The notes: generated by a model from the sequence alone, not told the origin. 64,000 nt of DNA from Luteibacter sp. SG786 (GCF_011759605.1 NZ_JAAOYX010000003.1:236107-300106); one strand, 5' to 3'; positions 1 through 9,331 are shown, numbered from the stretch's first letter. Numbers and translations are program-made.

Positions 1-1521
1 GGTGCCTGGGCCACGGCGGATTACGCCACGTCGCTGGGCTGGAACAGCTGGGCCGATGGCGTGAGCAGCACGGCGATCGGCGAATCGGCGATCGCCGCGG
101 CGGCAAACTCGGTGGCGCTGGGTGCCGGCTCGTACAACGAGCGCGCGAACACGGTATCGGTGGGTGACGTGGGGGCGGAACGGCAGATCACGAATGTCGC
201 CGCCGGCACGGAGCGAACCGACGCGGTGAACAAGGCCCAGTTGGATACCCTGGCCGACAGCGTCAGCTCGGCCGCGCATTACGTCTCGGCCACAGGGGCC
301 GGAGACGGCTCGGACGACGCCTCGGCCACGGGCGAGCTCGCCACGGCCACGGGTGCCGGCAGCAGTGCGTCGGGCGACTTGTCGACGGCTTCAGGTGCCT
401 TTGCCACTGCCAGCAACGAGTCGACCACGGCGGTCGGTGCGTTCGCCACGGCCAGCGGCGCTGGATCCACGGCCATCGGCGACAGTGCGAGGGCGTTGGC
501 AGCCAATTCGGTCGCGCTCGGCAGCGGCTCCCTGGCGACGCGGGCGAACACGGTTTCCGTGGGCAGCGCCGGCAACAATCGCCAGATCACCAACGTGGCG
601 GCCGGTACGCAGACCACCGACGCGGTGAACCTGGGCCAGTTGAACAGCGCGCTTTCCAGTGCGTTCTCGGGAACCTCGGGCACGGCGGGCAACGCCGTCG
701 CCATGGCCCTGGGTGGCGGGGCGACGATGGGCGCAAACGGGTTCGTCGGCCCGGTCTATCGGGTGCAAGGCAGCTCCTACGGCTCGGTGGGCGACGCCGT
801 GGGCGCATTGGATGGCGCACTCTCGTCGCTCGACAATCGCGTGGGTGCGCTTGAGACCCAGTCCGACGGCGGAAGCATGAAGGCCAGCTCCACGGTGCAG
901 CGCACGGCGGCTCCCTCGATCGCCGCCCGCTCCGCGCCGACGCCCGCGGTCACGCCGGAGGTCACCGCCGCGGTCACCGCGGCAGCGGCACCGGTCGCGA
1001 CAGGCACGCCCACCGCGGCGGCGGTCGTGCCGATCACGCCCGCCGCCGTGGATGGTGGCGGTGCGCCGATCACCAACGTCGCCGCGGGTACCGCGCCGAC
1101 GGACGCCGCCAACGTGAGTCAGGTGGACCAGGCCGTCGCCACCGCGAAGTCCTATGCCGACCAGGGCGACGCCACCACGTTGCAGAGCGCAAAGGCCTAC
1201 ACCGACCAGCGGTTCGGCGATGTGGTCAGCGGCGGTGCCTTCGACGAGTACAAGCGCACGGTGGACCATCGCTTCAGCAACCTCAACGACCGCCTGAACA
1301 AGGTGGGCGCCATGGGCGCTGCCATGTCGCAGATGGCGTTCAGCACCCAGGGCGTCAGCGGGGACAACCGGCTGGGCGTGGGTGTCGGCGGGTACAAGGG
1401 CCAGGGGGCGCTGTCGGTTGGCTACTCGCGCAGCATCACCCCCCGTGCGACCGTCACCTTCGGCGCGGCGATCAGCGGCGGCGAAAGCTCCGGTGGCGTT
1501 GGTGTAGGCGTAGGCTGGTAA
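1..1521 (+). CDS. Trimeric autotransporter adhesin (YadA-like), 3' part only
   Basis: The frame is open from the first base, so the signal peptide and most of the passenger lie outside the window; 506 codons are visible. Head repeats of the STAIGxSAxA type (about 61-130 and 420-500) are followed by neck motifs like ITNVAAGTxxTDAVNxxQL at about 184-243 and 583-642, with a degenerate third copy at about 1066-1131. An Ala/Pro/Thr-rich low-complexity linker (about 905-1060) separates the last neck from the others. The C-terminus is a YadA anchor: a short coiled stalk (RLNKVGAMGAAMSQMAF), glycine-rich beta strands and a final aromatic Trp as in outer-membrane barrels. Family role: a surface adhesin whose C-terminal barrel trimerises in the outer membrane (type Vc secretion). 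What it binds cannot be read from this part. Confidence 0.93.
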   Translation, partial: GAWATADYATSLGWNSWADGVSSTAIGESAIAAAANSVALGAGSYNERANTVSVGDVGAERQITNVAAGTERTDAVNKAQLDTLADSVSSAAHYVSATGAGDGSDDASATGELATATGAGSSASGDLSTASGAFATASNESTTAVGAFATASGAGSTAIGDSARALAANSVALGSGSLATRANTVSVGSAGNNRQITNVAAGTQTTDAVNLGQLNSALSSAFSGTSGTAGNAVAMALGGGATMGANGFVGPVYRVQGSSYGSVGDAVGALDGALSSLDNRVGALETQSDGGSMKASSTVQRTAAPSIAARSAPTPAVTPEVTAAVTAAAAPVATGTPTAAAVVPITPAAVDGGGAPITNVAAGTAPTDAANVSQVDQAVATAKSYADQGDATTLQSAKAYTDQRFGDVVSGGAFDEYKRTVDHRFSNLNDRLNKVGAMGAAMSQMAFSTQGVSGDNRLGVGVGGYKGQGALSVGYSRSITPRATVTFGAAISGGESSGGVGVGVGW

Positions 1522-1561
1522 TGAACCGGGCGGTGCCCTACAAGGCACCGCCAAGTCCTTG

Positions 1562-1592
1562 AAAGCCGGCGGCGACGCCGGCTTTTCCTTTT
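1562..1592 (+). terminator. Rho-independent terminator of the adhesin gene
   Basis: A perfect 10-bp stem (AAAGCCGGCG / CGCCGGCTTT) with GCGA loop is followed by TCCTTTTT, 40 bases after the adhesin stop codon. It separates the adhesin from the T2SS operon. Confidence 0.9.
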
Positions 1593-1719
1593 TGCGCCAC
1601 GTCGCGGAACACGAGGCCCACGGTCGCCGTCGACGCACGGTATGTGCTACCAATAGCGGCCCGTGCGGTCAGGAACGATCGCGGCGGAAAAGGCATTCAA
1701 CGGACCGTGTGGAGAAGGC

Positions 1720-3444
1720 ATGTCTGCGATGACCGAGCACAGGGACATGCTCACCGGCGAACCCGGCGAGGCACAGGTCTGCGCGCACCTCGTCGCGCAT
1801 GGCCGCCTGAAGGACACCGACCTCGCGCGGGCGCGCCGCCTGCACGACGAAACGCCGGAGGGCACCCTCACGGGTCTCATGGCCCGGCTGGGCCTGGTTT
1901 CCGAACGCGACCTGGCCGACGCCTGGGCCGACCTGCTGGGCCTGCCCCTGCTGGCGGCCAAGGACGCGCCGGAGTTGCCCCCGGCCGACGTCGAACTGTC
2001 GGCCCGATTCCTGAAGCAGTACCACGTGGTGCCCGTGCGCGAAGGCGAAGACGGCCTGGCGCTGCTGGTGGCCGATCCGGCCGATCCTTACCCGTTGCAG
2101 GCCGTGCGGTTGGCCACGGGGCGCGAGGTACAACTTCGTGTCGGACTGCGTTCCGAGATCGACGACCTCATCGAAAGGTATTACGGCCAGGGCCGCTCGG
2201 CGATGGGCAGCATCGTGGAAAGCCTGGATGGTAACGCCGCGGTGGAAGACGACGTCGAACACCTGCGCGACCTCGCCTCGGAAGCGCCGGTGATCCGCCT
2301 GGTGAACCTGATCCTGCAACGCGCCGTGGAACAGCGCGCCTCCGACGTGCACATCGAGCCGTTCGAGAATCGTCTTAAGGTGCGCTATCGCATCGACGGT
2401 GTGCTGCATGAAGTGGAAGCGCCGCCGTCCAGTTCGACCGCCGCCGTGATCTCGCGCGTGAAGATCATGGCGCGCCTCAACATTGCCGAACGCCGCTTGC
2501 CGCAGGACGGCCGCATCCAGTTGCGTGTGCAGGGCAAGGAGCTGGACCTGCGCGTGTCCACTGTGCCGACCAGTTTCGGCGAGTCGGTGGTGATGCGTAT
2601 CCTCGACCGCGAATCGGTGGTGTTCGACTTCGCGTCGCTGGGTTTTACCGACAACTTCCGCGACCGCTTCGTGGAGGTGCTGGACCGCCCGCACGGCATC
2701 CTGCTGGTCACCGGTCCCACCGGCTCGGGCAAGACCACCACGCTTTATACGGCGCTGTCGCAGATCAACACGCCCGACGTGAAGATCATCACGGTGGAAG
2801 ATCCGGTCGAATACCAGATCGAGGGCATCAACCAGATCCAGGTGAAGCCGCAGATCGGCCTGGACTTCGCGGGCGCGCTGCGCTCCATCGTCCGCCAGGA
2901 TCCGGACGTGATCATGATCGGCGAAATGCGCGACCTGGAAACCTGCCGCATCGCCATCCAGTCGGCGCTCACGGGTCACCTCGTGCTTTCCACGCTGCAT
3001 ACGAACAGCGCCTCGGGCGGCATCACTCGCCTCCTGGACATGGGCGTGGAGGATTACCTCCTTGGCTCGACGGTCAACGGCATCCTGGCGCAGCGCCTGG
3101 TACGGCGCCTGGACCCGGAAACGGCCGTTGCCTATGAGGCGCTGCCCGAGGTCATCGAACAGTTCGAACTGCACAAGTACACCGACGAGCGCCCCATCCG
3201 CCTCTGGAAGCCGGGTTCCAGCGCCGCCAACCCCACCGGTTATCGCGGACGCCGCGCCATCATGGAATTCCTGGTGATGAGCGACCCGCTGAGGCGGCTG
3301 GTGATGCAACGTGCCGACGCCGGCGAGATCGAGCGCCAGGCTCGCGCCGAAGGCATGCGCACCATGTATGAGGATGGCCTGGCGAAGGCGGTGGCCGGCG
3401 TCACCACGATCGAGGAAGTCCTGCGCGTCACGCAGGAATCGTAG
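1720..3444 (+). CDS. gspE: Type II secretion system ATPase GspE (XpsE)
   Basis: Cytoplasmic hexameric ATPase that drives T2SS pseudopilus assembly. The chosen ATG has GGAG five bases upstream; an in-frame ATG at 1663 has no such site. The 574 residues show the N-terminal N1E/MshEN-like domain (about 10-155), the secretion ATPase domain with Walker A GPTGSGKTT (332-340), an Asp box TVEDPVEY (about 358-365), Walker B DPDVIMIGEMRD (394-405) and the His box LVLSTLHTNS (421-430). The tetracysteine zinc motif found in the C-terminal third of many GspE proteins (EpsE type) is absent: there is no Cys after the His box. First gene of the E-F-G-H-I-J-K-L-M-N-D operon, the Xanthomonas xps order. Confidence 0.97.
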   Translation: MSAMTEHRDMLTGEPGEAQVCAHLVAHGRLKDTDLARARRLHDETPEGTLTGLMARLGLVSERDLADAWADLLGLPLLAAKDAPELPPADVELSARFLKQYHVVPVREGEDGLALLVADPADPYPLQAVRLATGREVQLRVGLRSEIDDLIERYYGQGRSAMGSIVESLDGNAAVEDDVEHLRDLASEAPVIRLVNLILQRAVEQRASDVHIEPFENRLKVRYRIDGVLHEVEAPPSSSTAAVISRVKIMARLNIAERRLPQDGRIQLRVQGKELDLRVSTVPTSFGESVVMRILDRESVVFDFASLGFTDNFRDRFVEVLDRPHGILLVTGPTGSGKTTTLYTALSQINTPDVKIITVEDPVEYQIEGINQIQVKPQIGLDFAGALRSIVRQDPDVIMIGEMRDLETCRIAIQSALTGHLVLSTLHTNSASGGITRLLDMGVEDYLLGSTVNGILAQRLVRRLDPETAVAYEALPEVIEQFELHKYTDERPIRLWKPGSSAANPTGYRGRRAIMEFLVMSDPLRRLVMQRADAGEIERQARAEGMRTMYEDGLAKAVAGVTTIEEVLRVTQES

Positions 3445-3452
3445 GTCCGCGC

Positions 3453-4670
3453 ATGAGCCAGTTCCGTTACCGAGCCATCAGCGCCGCCGGCGAAGTCCTC
3501 TCCGGAAGGATGGAAGCCGCGTCGGTGGAGGACGTGGTCGCGCGGCTGCACGACCAGGGGCACACCCCGCTGGAAGCCGCGCCGGCCGACGGCGAATCCT
3601 CCGGTGGCGGCATCGCCGCCATGTTCCGCAAGGGCCCCTTCACCGGCGACCAGCTCGCCCAGTTCACACACCAGCTGGCGACACTGCTCGGTGCGGGCCA
3701 ACCGCTCGACCGTGCGCTGGGCATCCTGCTCGACCTCCCGGAGGGCGAACGCGCGAAGAACATGGTGGAGCGCATTCGCGACCGCGTGCGCGGGGGCACC
3801 ACGTTGTCGACCGCGCTCGACGAGGAAAACGGCGTTTTCCCGCGTCTGTATGTCAGTCTGGTGCGTGCCGGCGAAGCCGGCGGATCGCTGGACGAAACGC
3901 TGCGCCGCCTGGCCGATTACCTCGAACGCGCGCAGGCCCTGCGCGGCAGCATCATCAACGCGCTGATCTACCCCGCCTTCCTCATGGTCGGCGTGCTCGG
4001 TTCGCTGGTGCTCCTGCTGGCGTATGTGGTGCCGCAGTTCGTGCCCATCTTTGCCGACATGCAGGTGCCGATTCCGCTCATCACCCAGGTGGTGCTCGCC
4101 ATGGGCACCGCCATCAGCGATTGGTGGTGGGCGATCGTCGTCCTGTTCGTGATGCTCGGCATGGTGCTCCGGCTGCGCCTGCGCGATCCCGACACGAAGC
4201 TGGCGTTCCATGGCCGCCTGCTTACGATGCGCGTGGCCGGTCCGCTGCTGCTCAAGGTGGAAACCGCACGCATCGCGCGCACCCTCGGCACGTTGTTGAA
4301 GAACGGCGTGCCGCTGCTTTCCTCGCTCGCCATCGCACGGCAGGTCACCGGCAACCGCGCGCTCGACCTGGCGTTGGAGCAGGCAGCCGATCGCGTGAAA
4401 GGCGGCGCCGGACTCGGCAGCGCATTGGCCCAGACGGAACGTTTCCCCCGGCTCGCGTTGCAGATGATCCAGGTGGGCGAGGAGGCCGGCGCGCTCGACA
4501 CCATGCTGCTCAAGGTGGCGGACACCTTCGACGTGGAAGCCAAGCGGGCCATCGATCGCCTGCTCGCCGCGCTGGTGCCGACACTCACCATCGTCATGAC
4601 CGTACTCGTCGCCTTCATCATGGCGGCGATCCTGCTGCCGCTGCTCAGTCTTACCAGCAACATCAACTGA
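3453..4670 (+). CDS. gspF: Type II secretion system inner-membrane platform protein GspF
   Basis: Polytopic inner-membrane platform protein that connects the GspE ATPase to the pseudopilus. At 405 residues it has the usual family length. Two cytoplasmic GspF domains (about 65-165 and 268-370) alternate with membrane segments near 172-196, 222-240 and 372-398. The N-terminal SQFRYRAISAAGEVLSG segment is typical of the family. The gene starts 8 bases after gspE and is part of the same operon. Confidence 0.97.
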   Translation: MSQFRYRAISAAGEVLSGRMEAASVEDVVARLHDQGHTPLEAAPADGESSGGGIAAMFRKGPFTGDQLAQFTHQLATLLGAGQPLDRALGILLDLPEGERAKNMVERIRDRVRGGTTLSTALDEENGVFPRLYVSLVRAGEAGGSLDETLRRLADYLERAQALRGSIINALIYPAFLMVGVLGSLVLLLAYVVPQFVPIFADMQVPIPLITQVVLAMGTAISDWWWAIVVLFVMLGMVLRLRLRDPDTKLAFHGRLLTMRVAGPLLLKVETARIARTLGTLLKNGVPLLSSLAIARQVTGNRALDLALEQAADRVKGGAGLGSALAQTERFPRLALQMIQVGEEAGALDTMLLKVADTFDVEAKRAIDRLLAALVPTLTIVMTVLVAFIMAAILLPLLSLTSNIN

Positions 4671-4696
4671 CCGAATCCGTTCCAAGGAGCTTCCCC

Positions 4697-5122
4697 ATGC
4701 GTGCCTTCCGTCCCCTCCGCCATAGCCATGCCCGCGGTTTCACCCTGCTGGAAATGCTCGCCGTGATCGTGCTGATCGGCATCATCGGCGCCATCGTGGT
4801 CACCCAGGTCGGCAAGAACGTCGACAAGGGCAAGTACGGCGCCGGCAAGGCCCAGCTCACCACGCTTGGGCAGAAGATCGAAAACTACGCACTCGACAAC
4901 GGCACCCCTCCGCACGCCCTGGAAGACTTGACCACCAAACCGGCCGACGCCAGCAACTGGCAAGGTCCGTATGCGAAGGAATCCGACCTCAAGGATCCCT
5001 GGGGCCATCCCTTCGGTTACCGCTACCCTGGCGAGCACGGCAGCTTCGACCTCGTGTTCTACGGGCAGGACGGCAAGGCCGGCGGCGAAGGCTATGCGGC
5101 CGACGTCGGCAACTGGCAGTAA
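4697..5122 (+). CDS. gspG: Major pseudopilin GspG
   Basis: Major subunit of the T2SS pseudopilus. The ATG is preceded by AAGGAG. The 141-residue product has a short basic leader (14 residues), a prepilin peptidase site G|FTLLE with the +5 Glu needed for assembly, a hydrophobic N-terminal helix, and a C-terminal globular domain with acidic calcium-site-like segments (around the GQDGKAGG stretch), all standard for GspG. The prepilin peptidase GspO/PilD needed to process it is not in the window. Confidence 0.97.
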   Translation: MRAFRPLRHSHARGFTLLEMLAVIVLIGIIGAIVVTQVGKNVDKGKYGAGKAQLTTLGQKIENYALDNGTPPHALEDLTTKPADASNWQGPYAKESDLKDPWGHPFGYRYPGEHGSFDLVFYGQDGKAGGEGYAADVGNWQ

Positions 5123-5137
5123 GAAGGACACCTGGCA

Positions 5138-5662
5138 ATGCGTGCGTGGGAAGCGCGCCGGCGCGCGAATGGAACTCGCGGGAAGACGGTTCGTACCCCA
5201 GCGGGCACGAACGGTCCAGCGCGCTCCTCACGGGGATTCACGTTGTTCGAAATGCTGGCCGTGATCCTGCTTATCGGGATCGCCGCGGCCGCCGTATCCA
5301 TTCCCATCACGCAGGGCCTTGCCAGTGCGCGCGTGAACGCCGCCAGCGGCGAGCTGGCCGCCGCGCTTCGCTGGACACGCGCGCAATCCATCGTGCGGGG
5401 GAAAGCCCTCGCACTGGAAGTGGACACGGCGGCTTCCACCTATAAGGCCCCGGGCAAACCGGACGTACGGCTGCCCAAGGACATGCGCGTGGCGATCACC
5501 AGCGCGCGCGAAGACCAGGCCAACGCCACCACAGGCCGCATCCGCTTCTTTCCCGACGGCAGTTCCACGGGTGGCCGCATCACGCTCAAGCGCGGGCAAC
5601 GCGAGTGGCACGTGAACGTGGCATGGCTTACCGGTGCCGTCAGCGTCGTGGACTCGAAATGA
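5138..5662 (+). CDS. gspH: Minor pseudopilin GspH
   Basis: Minor pseudopilin of the T2SS pseudopilus. The 174-residue product carries the prepilin peptidase site RG|FTLFE and a hydrophobic helix. The leader before the cleavage Gly is about 33 residues, long for a pseudopilin, but no later in-frame Met exists before the site and an AAGGA lies upstream of this ATG. The C-terminal domain ends RGQREWHVNVAWLTGAVSV, typical of GspH beta structure. The stop codon overlaps the gspI start (ATGA). Confidence 0.92.
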   Translation: MRAWEARRRANGTRGKTVRTPAGTNGPARSSRGFTLFEMLAVILLIGIAAAAVSIPITQGLASARVNAASGELAAALRWTRAQSIVRGKALALEVDTAASTYKAPGKPDVRLPKDMRVAITSAREDQANATTGRIRFFPDGSSTGGRITLKRGQREWHVNVAWLTGAVSVVDSK

Positions 5663-6090
5663 TGTTCCCGCGGCGCCAGCACGGTTTCAGCCTGCTCGAG
5701 GTGATCGCGGCCATCGCCGTGCTCGCCATCGCTTTCGCGGCGCTCATGCAGGTCGCCGGCAGTTCGTTGAGCCTCACCGCGCGCGCCAACGAGCGCACCC
5801 AGGCGGCCCTGCGTGCACGCACGCTGCTCGACAGTGCGTTCGTCATGGAGCGCGTGCGCGAGGGCGCGACCGAAGGTCGCTTCGACGACACGTATCGCTG
5901 GCGCATGAACGTCACCCGCTTCCAGAGCCCGGGCGACACCCCTGCGAACGATGCGCAGCCCGACGACGATGCCGGTGGCGGCATGTATCGTCTGGATCTC
6001 GACGTGGTGTGGGGGCAGGGCGGCGACGAGCGCCATGCCCGGTTCTCCACCCTGCGCCTTGCCGGTTCGGGCGGGGGGAACCCGCCATGA
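5659..6090 (+). CDS. gspI: Minor pseudopilin GspI
   Basis: Minor pseudopilin, expected to form the pseudopilus tip complex with GspJ and GspK. The start is placed at the ATG that overlaps the gspH stop (a second ATG follows directly). The 143-residue product begins MMFPRRQHG|FSLLEV, a classic prepilin cleavage site with +5 Glu, followed by an Ala/Ile/Val-rich helix. The reading frame is open further upstream, but that part lies inside gspH and is not expected to be translated. Translational coupling with both neighbours is implied by the overlaps. Confidence 0.94.
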   Translation: MMFPRRQHGFSLLEVIAAIAVLAIAFAALMQVAGSSLSLTARANERTQAALRARTLLDSAFVMERVREGATEGRFDDTYRWRMNVTRFQSPGDTPANDAQPDDDAGGGMYRLDLDVVWGQGGDERHARFSTLRLAGSGGGNPP

Positions 6091-6752
6091 GGCGTGCGCA
6101 CGGTTTCAGCCTCATGGAGGTGCTGGCGGCGCTCGCGCTCCTCACGATCGTATTGCTAGGGGTGTACTCGGGCATCAGCACGGCCACTCGCATCGTGCGC
6201 AGCGGCGACAACGCCATCCAGCGCATGGACGAGATCCGCTCGGCGCAGAACTTCCTCCGCGCGGAACTCGCACAGGCACTGGTCGTGCCGTTCGACCAGA
6301 CCGACGACGGCGACCCCATCGTGTTCTCTGGCGACAGCAAGGCGCTGCGCTTCGTGGCACCGCTGCCGGGGTACCTGTCGCGGCTTGGGCCGCAGCTGCA
6401 GACCGTCTCGCTCGTCGACGACGGCGCATCCGGCTATCGACTCGAAGTGCGCCTCGCGCTGTTGCCGCCCGACGGTAGCGATCCACAGCCGCTCGGCGAG
6501 CCCGAGGTACTGCTGCGCGGCATCCGCAAAGGTTCGTTCAGTTACCGTGGCATGGACGAGCAGAACCGCCCCGGCGACTGGTCGGACGCGTGGTCCGATG
6601 GCCGCCGCACTCCGTCGCTGGTTCGCGTCGAGCTGGAAGTGGACGGCAACGTGGCCTTCCCGATGCTGGTCGCGCCGGTGCGGATCGACGCCTCGGCATC
6701 GCGCAACGGCTTCAACGTCGGGCGCCTTCCGCACGGACCGGTGAGGCGATGA
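6087..6752 (+). CDS. gspJ: Minor pseudopilin GspJ
   Basis: Minor pseudopilin of the GspI-J-K tip. The ATG overlaps the gspI stop (ATGA). The 221-residue product starts MRRAHG|FSLMEV, with a prepilin peptidase site and +5 Glu, then a hydrophobic helix LLTIVLLGVYSG and a soluble C-terminal domain of the length normal for GspJ. Its TGA in turn overlaps the gspK start. Confidence 0.95.
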   Translation: MRRAHGFSLMEVLAALALLTIVLLGVYSGISTATRIVRSGDNAIQRMDEIRSAQNFLRAELAQALVVPFDQTDDGDPIVFSGDSKALRFVAPLPGYLSRLGPQLQTVSLVDDGASGYRLEVRLALLPPDGSDPQPLGEPEVLLRGIRKGSFSYRGMDEQNRPGDWSDAWSDGRRTPSLVRVELEVDGNVAFPMLVAPVRIDASASRNGFNVGRLPHGPVRR

Positions 6753-7603
6753 TGTCCATACGCGAACGGGGCGTCGCCCTCCTCATCGTGCTTTGGGGCT
6801 GCACGCTGCTGGCGATCATGCTCGGCGGCTTCGCCGCACTGGCTCGCACCGAGGGCCTGCAGGCGCGGTACCAGTACGCGCAGACGCGCGCGCACTACGC
6901 GGCCGAAGCCGGTGTGATGCGGGCCATCGAAGCGCTCCAGGCTCGCGACTTCCGTTCGCGCTGGATCGCGGACGGCCGCATCTACGCCTTCGAATTCGAC
7001 GATGCGAAGGTGTCGATATCGATCGTGGACGAGGACGGCAAGGTGGATCTCAACGCGGCCTCCGGCGACGTTCTCGACGGCCTCTTTAAGGCGGCTGGCG
7101 TCGCGGACGACAGGGCCCACCGGCTCTCCGCAGCCATCCAGGACTGGCGGCGGCCGGGCGATGCCGCTTCGCCCAACGGTGCGAAGAAGCCGCAGTACGA
7201 TGCCGCCGGCCTCGGCTACGGACCGCGCAACGGACCGTTCGCCACGGTCGAGGAAGCACGCATGGTGCTGGGCATGGACGCGACCACATGGACGGCAGTG
7301 GCGCCGGCACTCACCATCTGGTCCGGCCGCGAGCGCCCCAATGCCGAACATGCGCAGCCACTGGCGCTGGCGGCGATTCCCGGGCTCGGGCGCGCGGGGG
7401 CAGACGCGATACTGGCCAAGCGCGGCCAGGCGGACGGGGCCAACCTCGCGGGCGGTAACGGCGTCACACACACGATACGTGCGGAAGCGATCCTTGACGA
7501 TGGAACCAGGAGTTCCCTTACATCGACCGTCCGATTGCGTGGGATAAGATCGGGTAACCAGCCCTACGCCGTATTGCGTTGGCGCGAAGGAGACGTTGAA
7601 TGA
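6749..7603 (+). CDS. gspK: Minor pseudopilin GspK
   Basis: Largest minor pseudopilin, thought to cap the pseudopilus. The start codon overlaps the gspJ stop; a second ATG follows immediately. The 284-residue product begins MMSIRERG|VALLIVLWG. Position +5 is Ile rather than Glu, the known GspK exception. The middle part includes DEDGKVDLNAAS, typical of the GspK SAM-like alpha domain insertion. The TGA overlaps the gspL start (ATGA). Confidence 0.95.
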   Translation: MMSIRERGVALLIVLWGCTLLAIMLGGFAALARTEGLQARYQYAQTRAHYAAEAGVMRAIEALQARDFRSRWIADGRIYAFEFDDAKVSISIVDEDGKVDLNAASGDVLDGLFKAAGVADDRAHRLSAAIQDWRRPGDAASPNGAKKPQYDAAGLGYGPRNGPFATVEEARMVLGMDATTWTAVAPALTIWSGRERPNAEHAQPLALAAIPGLGRAGADAILAKRGQADGANLAGGNGVTHTIRAEAILDDGTRSSLTSTVRLRGIRSGNQPYAVLRWREGDVE

Positions 7604-8748
7604 GCACCCTGCAGGACGCCTCGCAACTACAGCTCGACCGCCTGCGCCGTGCTTGGCGTGGCAGCGCGCTGCCCGGCTTCCTGCGCTGGTGGGGCAACGA
7701 GCTGGCGCCGCTGGTGCCGGCGCGGTGGCGCGCCGCCTTCGCCGGCGGCCAGCGCTGGTACGTCGTCGAGCGGATTGCCGAGGGCTGGCGCCTGCGCCGT
7801 GCCGGCGAAGGCAGCAGTCTTGTCGACATCGCCGACGTCGATCCACCGGAGCATCGCGCGGGCCTGCTGGCGCGCGCGCTGGCGGAAGCCGACCCGACCG
7901 ACCGTCGCATCGCGCTCGTGTTGCCCGCGACGCAAGTGTTGCGTCGACGCCTGGTATTGCCGCTCGCCGCGCGCGACAACCTGCGTCAGGTCGTGGGCTT
8001 CGACCTCGACCGGCAGACGCCCTTCCGCGCGGAAGACATCCACTACGGTGTTCGCGAACTCCAGGAGACGGCGGGCGAGGGCCGCTTCGTCGCGGAACTG
8101 GCAGCCACGCCGCGCGCCACGCTCGATCCGCTGCTCGACGAACTCGTCGCGCTCGGTATCCATCCCGATCGTGTCGACGTGGGCCAGGGCGACGCGCTCG
8201 CGGGAGTCGACCTGCTGCCACCGGCGCGGGCGCCGCGTCGTGTCGACCGCCGTCGCCGCCTCAATGCGGCGCTGGCGGCGGCCATCGTGCTGCTCGTCTT
8301 CGCCGCCATGGCGGCCTGGTTGCACAATCGCAATGTGGCGCTGGAAACGATGACCGCCACGGTGGAGTCGATGCGCGCCGATGCGCAGCGTGTGTCGGCA
8401 TTGCGTCAGCGCCTGACCGAGAGCGCCGGCGCTTCCGGATTCCTCGCTCGCAAGAAAACCGAAAGTCCCTCCATTCTTCCCGTGCTGGAAGAACTCACCC
8501 ATCGGCTGCCGGACGACACGTGGCTGGAGCGTTTCACGCTCAACGCCACGGGCCAGCTCGGTTTCCAGGGGCAGAGTCCGCAGGCGGCACGCCTCATCGA
8601 CGCGTTGAAGGGCGCGCGCACCATCGGCGAGCCGAGCTTCCAGGGCACCATTCAGTCCGACCCCACGTCAGGCAAGGAGCGCTTCTACATGCAGGCGAAA
8701 GCAGTGATGCCGAAGCAGGAGGCCGCCAATGCGCATGAAGCCCGTTGA
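7600..8748 (+). CDS. gspL: T2SS inner-membrane protein GspL (XpsL)
   Basis: Bitopic protein that anchors GspE to the inner membrane and pairs with GspM. The 382-residue product has an actin-like cytoplasmic domain (about 1-210) containing ATQVLRRRLVLPLAARDNLRQ, a basic stretch RRVDRRRR, one membrane helix (about residues 222-244) and a periplasmic ferredoxin-like domain with a PilN-like segment (EELTHRLPDDTWLERF). It overlaps gspK by 4 bases and gspM by 20 bases. Confidence 0.92.
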   Translation: MSTLQDASQLQLDRLRRAWRGSALPGFLRWWGNELAPLVPARWRAAFAGGQRWYVVERIAEGWRLRRAGEGSSLVDIADVDPPEHRAGLLARALAEADPTDRRIALVLPATQVLRRRLVLPLAARDNLRQVVGFDLDRQTPFRAEDIHYGVRELQETAGEGRFVAELAATPRATLDPLLDELVALGIHPDRVDVGQGDALAGVDLLPPARAPRRVDRRRRLNAALAAAIVLLVFAAMAAWLHNRNVALETMTATVESMRADAQRVSALRQRLTESAGASGFLARKKTESPSILPVLEELTHRLPDDTWLERFTLNATGQLGFQGQSPQAARLIDALKGARTIGEPSFQGTIQSDPTSGKERFYMQAKAVMPKQEAANAHEAR

Positions 8749-9331
8749 GTCCCGCATCGCCGCCTTGTTGCTGCTGCTGGTCGTGGTCGTCGCCGGTTAT
8801 TTCGCCCTCGTGCACTGGTGGTTCGTGGCTCCCCAGCTTGCCATCGCGGAACAGATGGACGACCTGCGCGACACCCAGCGCCGGTTCGCCGCGGCCATTG
8901 CCGAGCGGCCGCAACTGGAAAAGCGCCTGGCCGCGCTGGAACAGGGGCAAACGCGCAGCGACGCCTTCCTGCCCGGCGACGACACCAACGCCGCGGCCGC
9001 CGGGCTCATGCAGCGCATCGTCGACGTCGCTGCGGCCCATCGCGAGGACGGCGCATGCGACGTCGTGCAGAAGATGCCCGTGCCCAGCCAGGAAAAGGCG
9101 GGCGACCCCTACCGCAAGGTCACGGTCAACATCAGCCTGCGCTGCCAGATGCAGCCCATGACGGCCGTGCTGCACGACATCGAGGAAGAAACGCCTTATC
9201 TCTTCATCGAGGATTTCAGCATCTATCGCAACCCCGTCGCCGCCCGCTCGGGAGCGGCCGCACCGATGGAAGTCCAGTTCACCGTTTCCGGTTACATCCA
9301 TGCCGCGCGCGCGGCGAAGGCGGCTTCGTGA
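8729..9331 (+). CDS. gspM: T2SS inner-membrane protein GspM (XpsM)
   Basis: Bitopic partner of GspL in the assembly platform. The ATG at 8729 has a strong AGGAGG six bases upstream, inside the 3' end of gspL. The 200-residue product has one N-terminal membrane helix (about 10-28, leucine and valine rich), a coiled-coil-like stretch (IAEQMDDLRDTQRRF) and a periplasmic domain with a conserved-looking IEEETPYLFIEDFSIYR segment, as in the GspM/PilO fold. The TGA overlaps the next gene's GTG. Confidence 0.92.
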   Translation: MRMKPVESRIAALLLLLVVVVAGYFALVHWWFVAPQLAIAEQMDDLRDTQRRFAAAIAERPQLEKRLAALEQGQTRSDAFLPGDDTNAAAAGLMQRIVDVAAAHREDGACDVVQKMPVPSQEKAGDPYRKVTVNISLRCQMQPMTAVLHDIEEETPYLFIEDFSIYRNPVAARSGAAAPMEVQFTVSGYIHAARAAKAAS

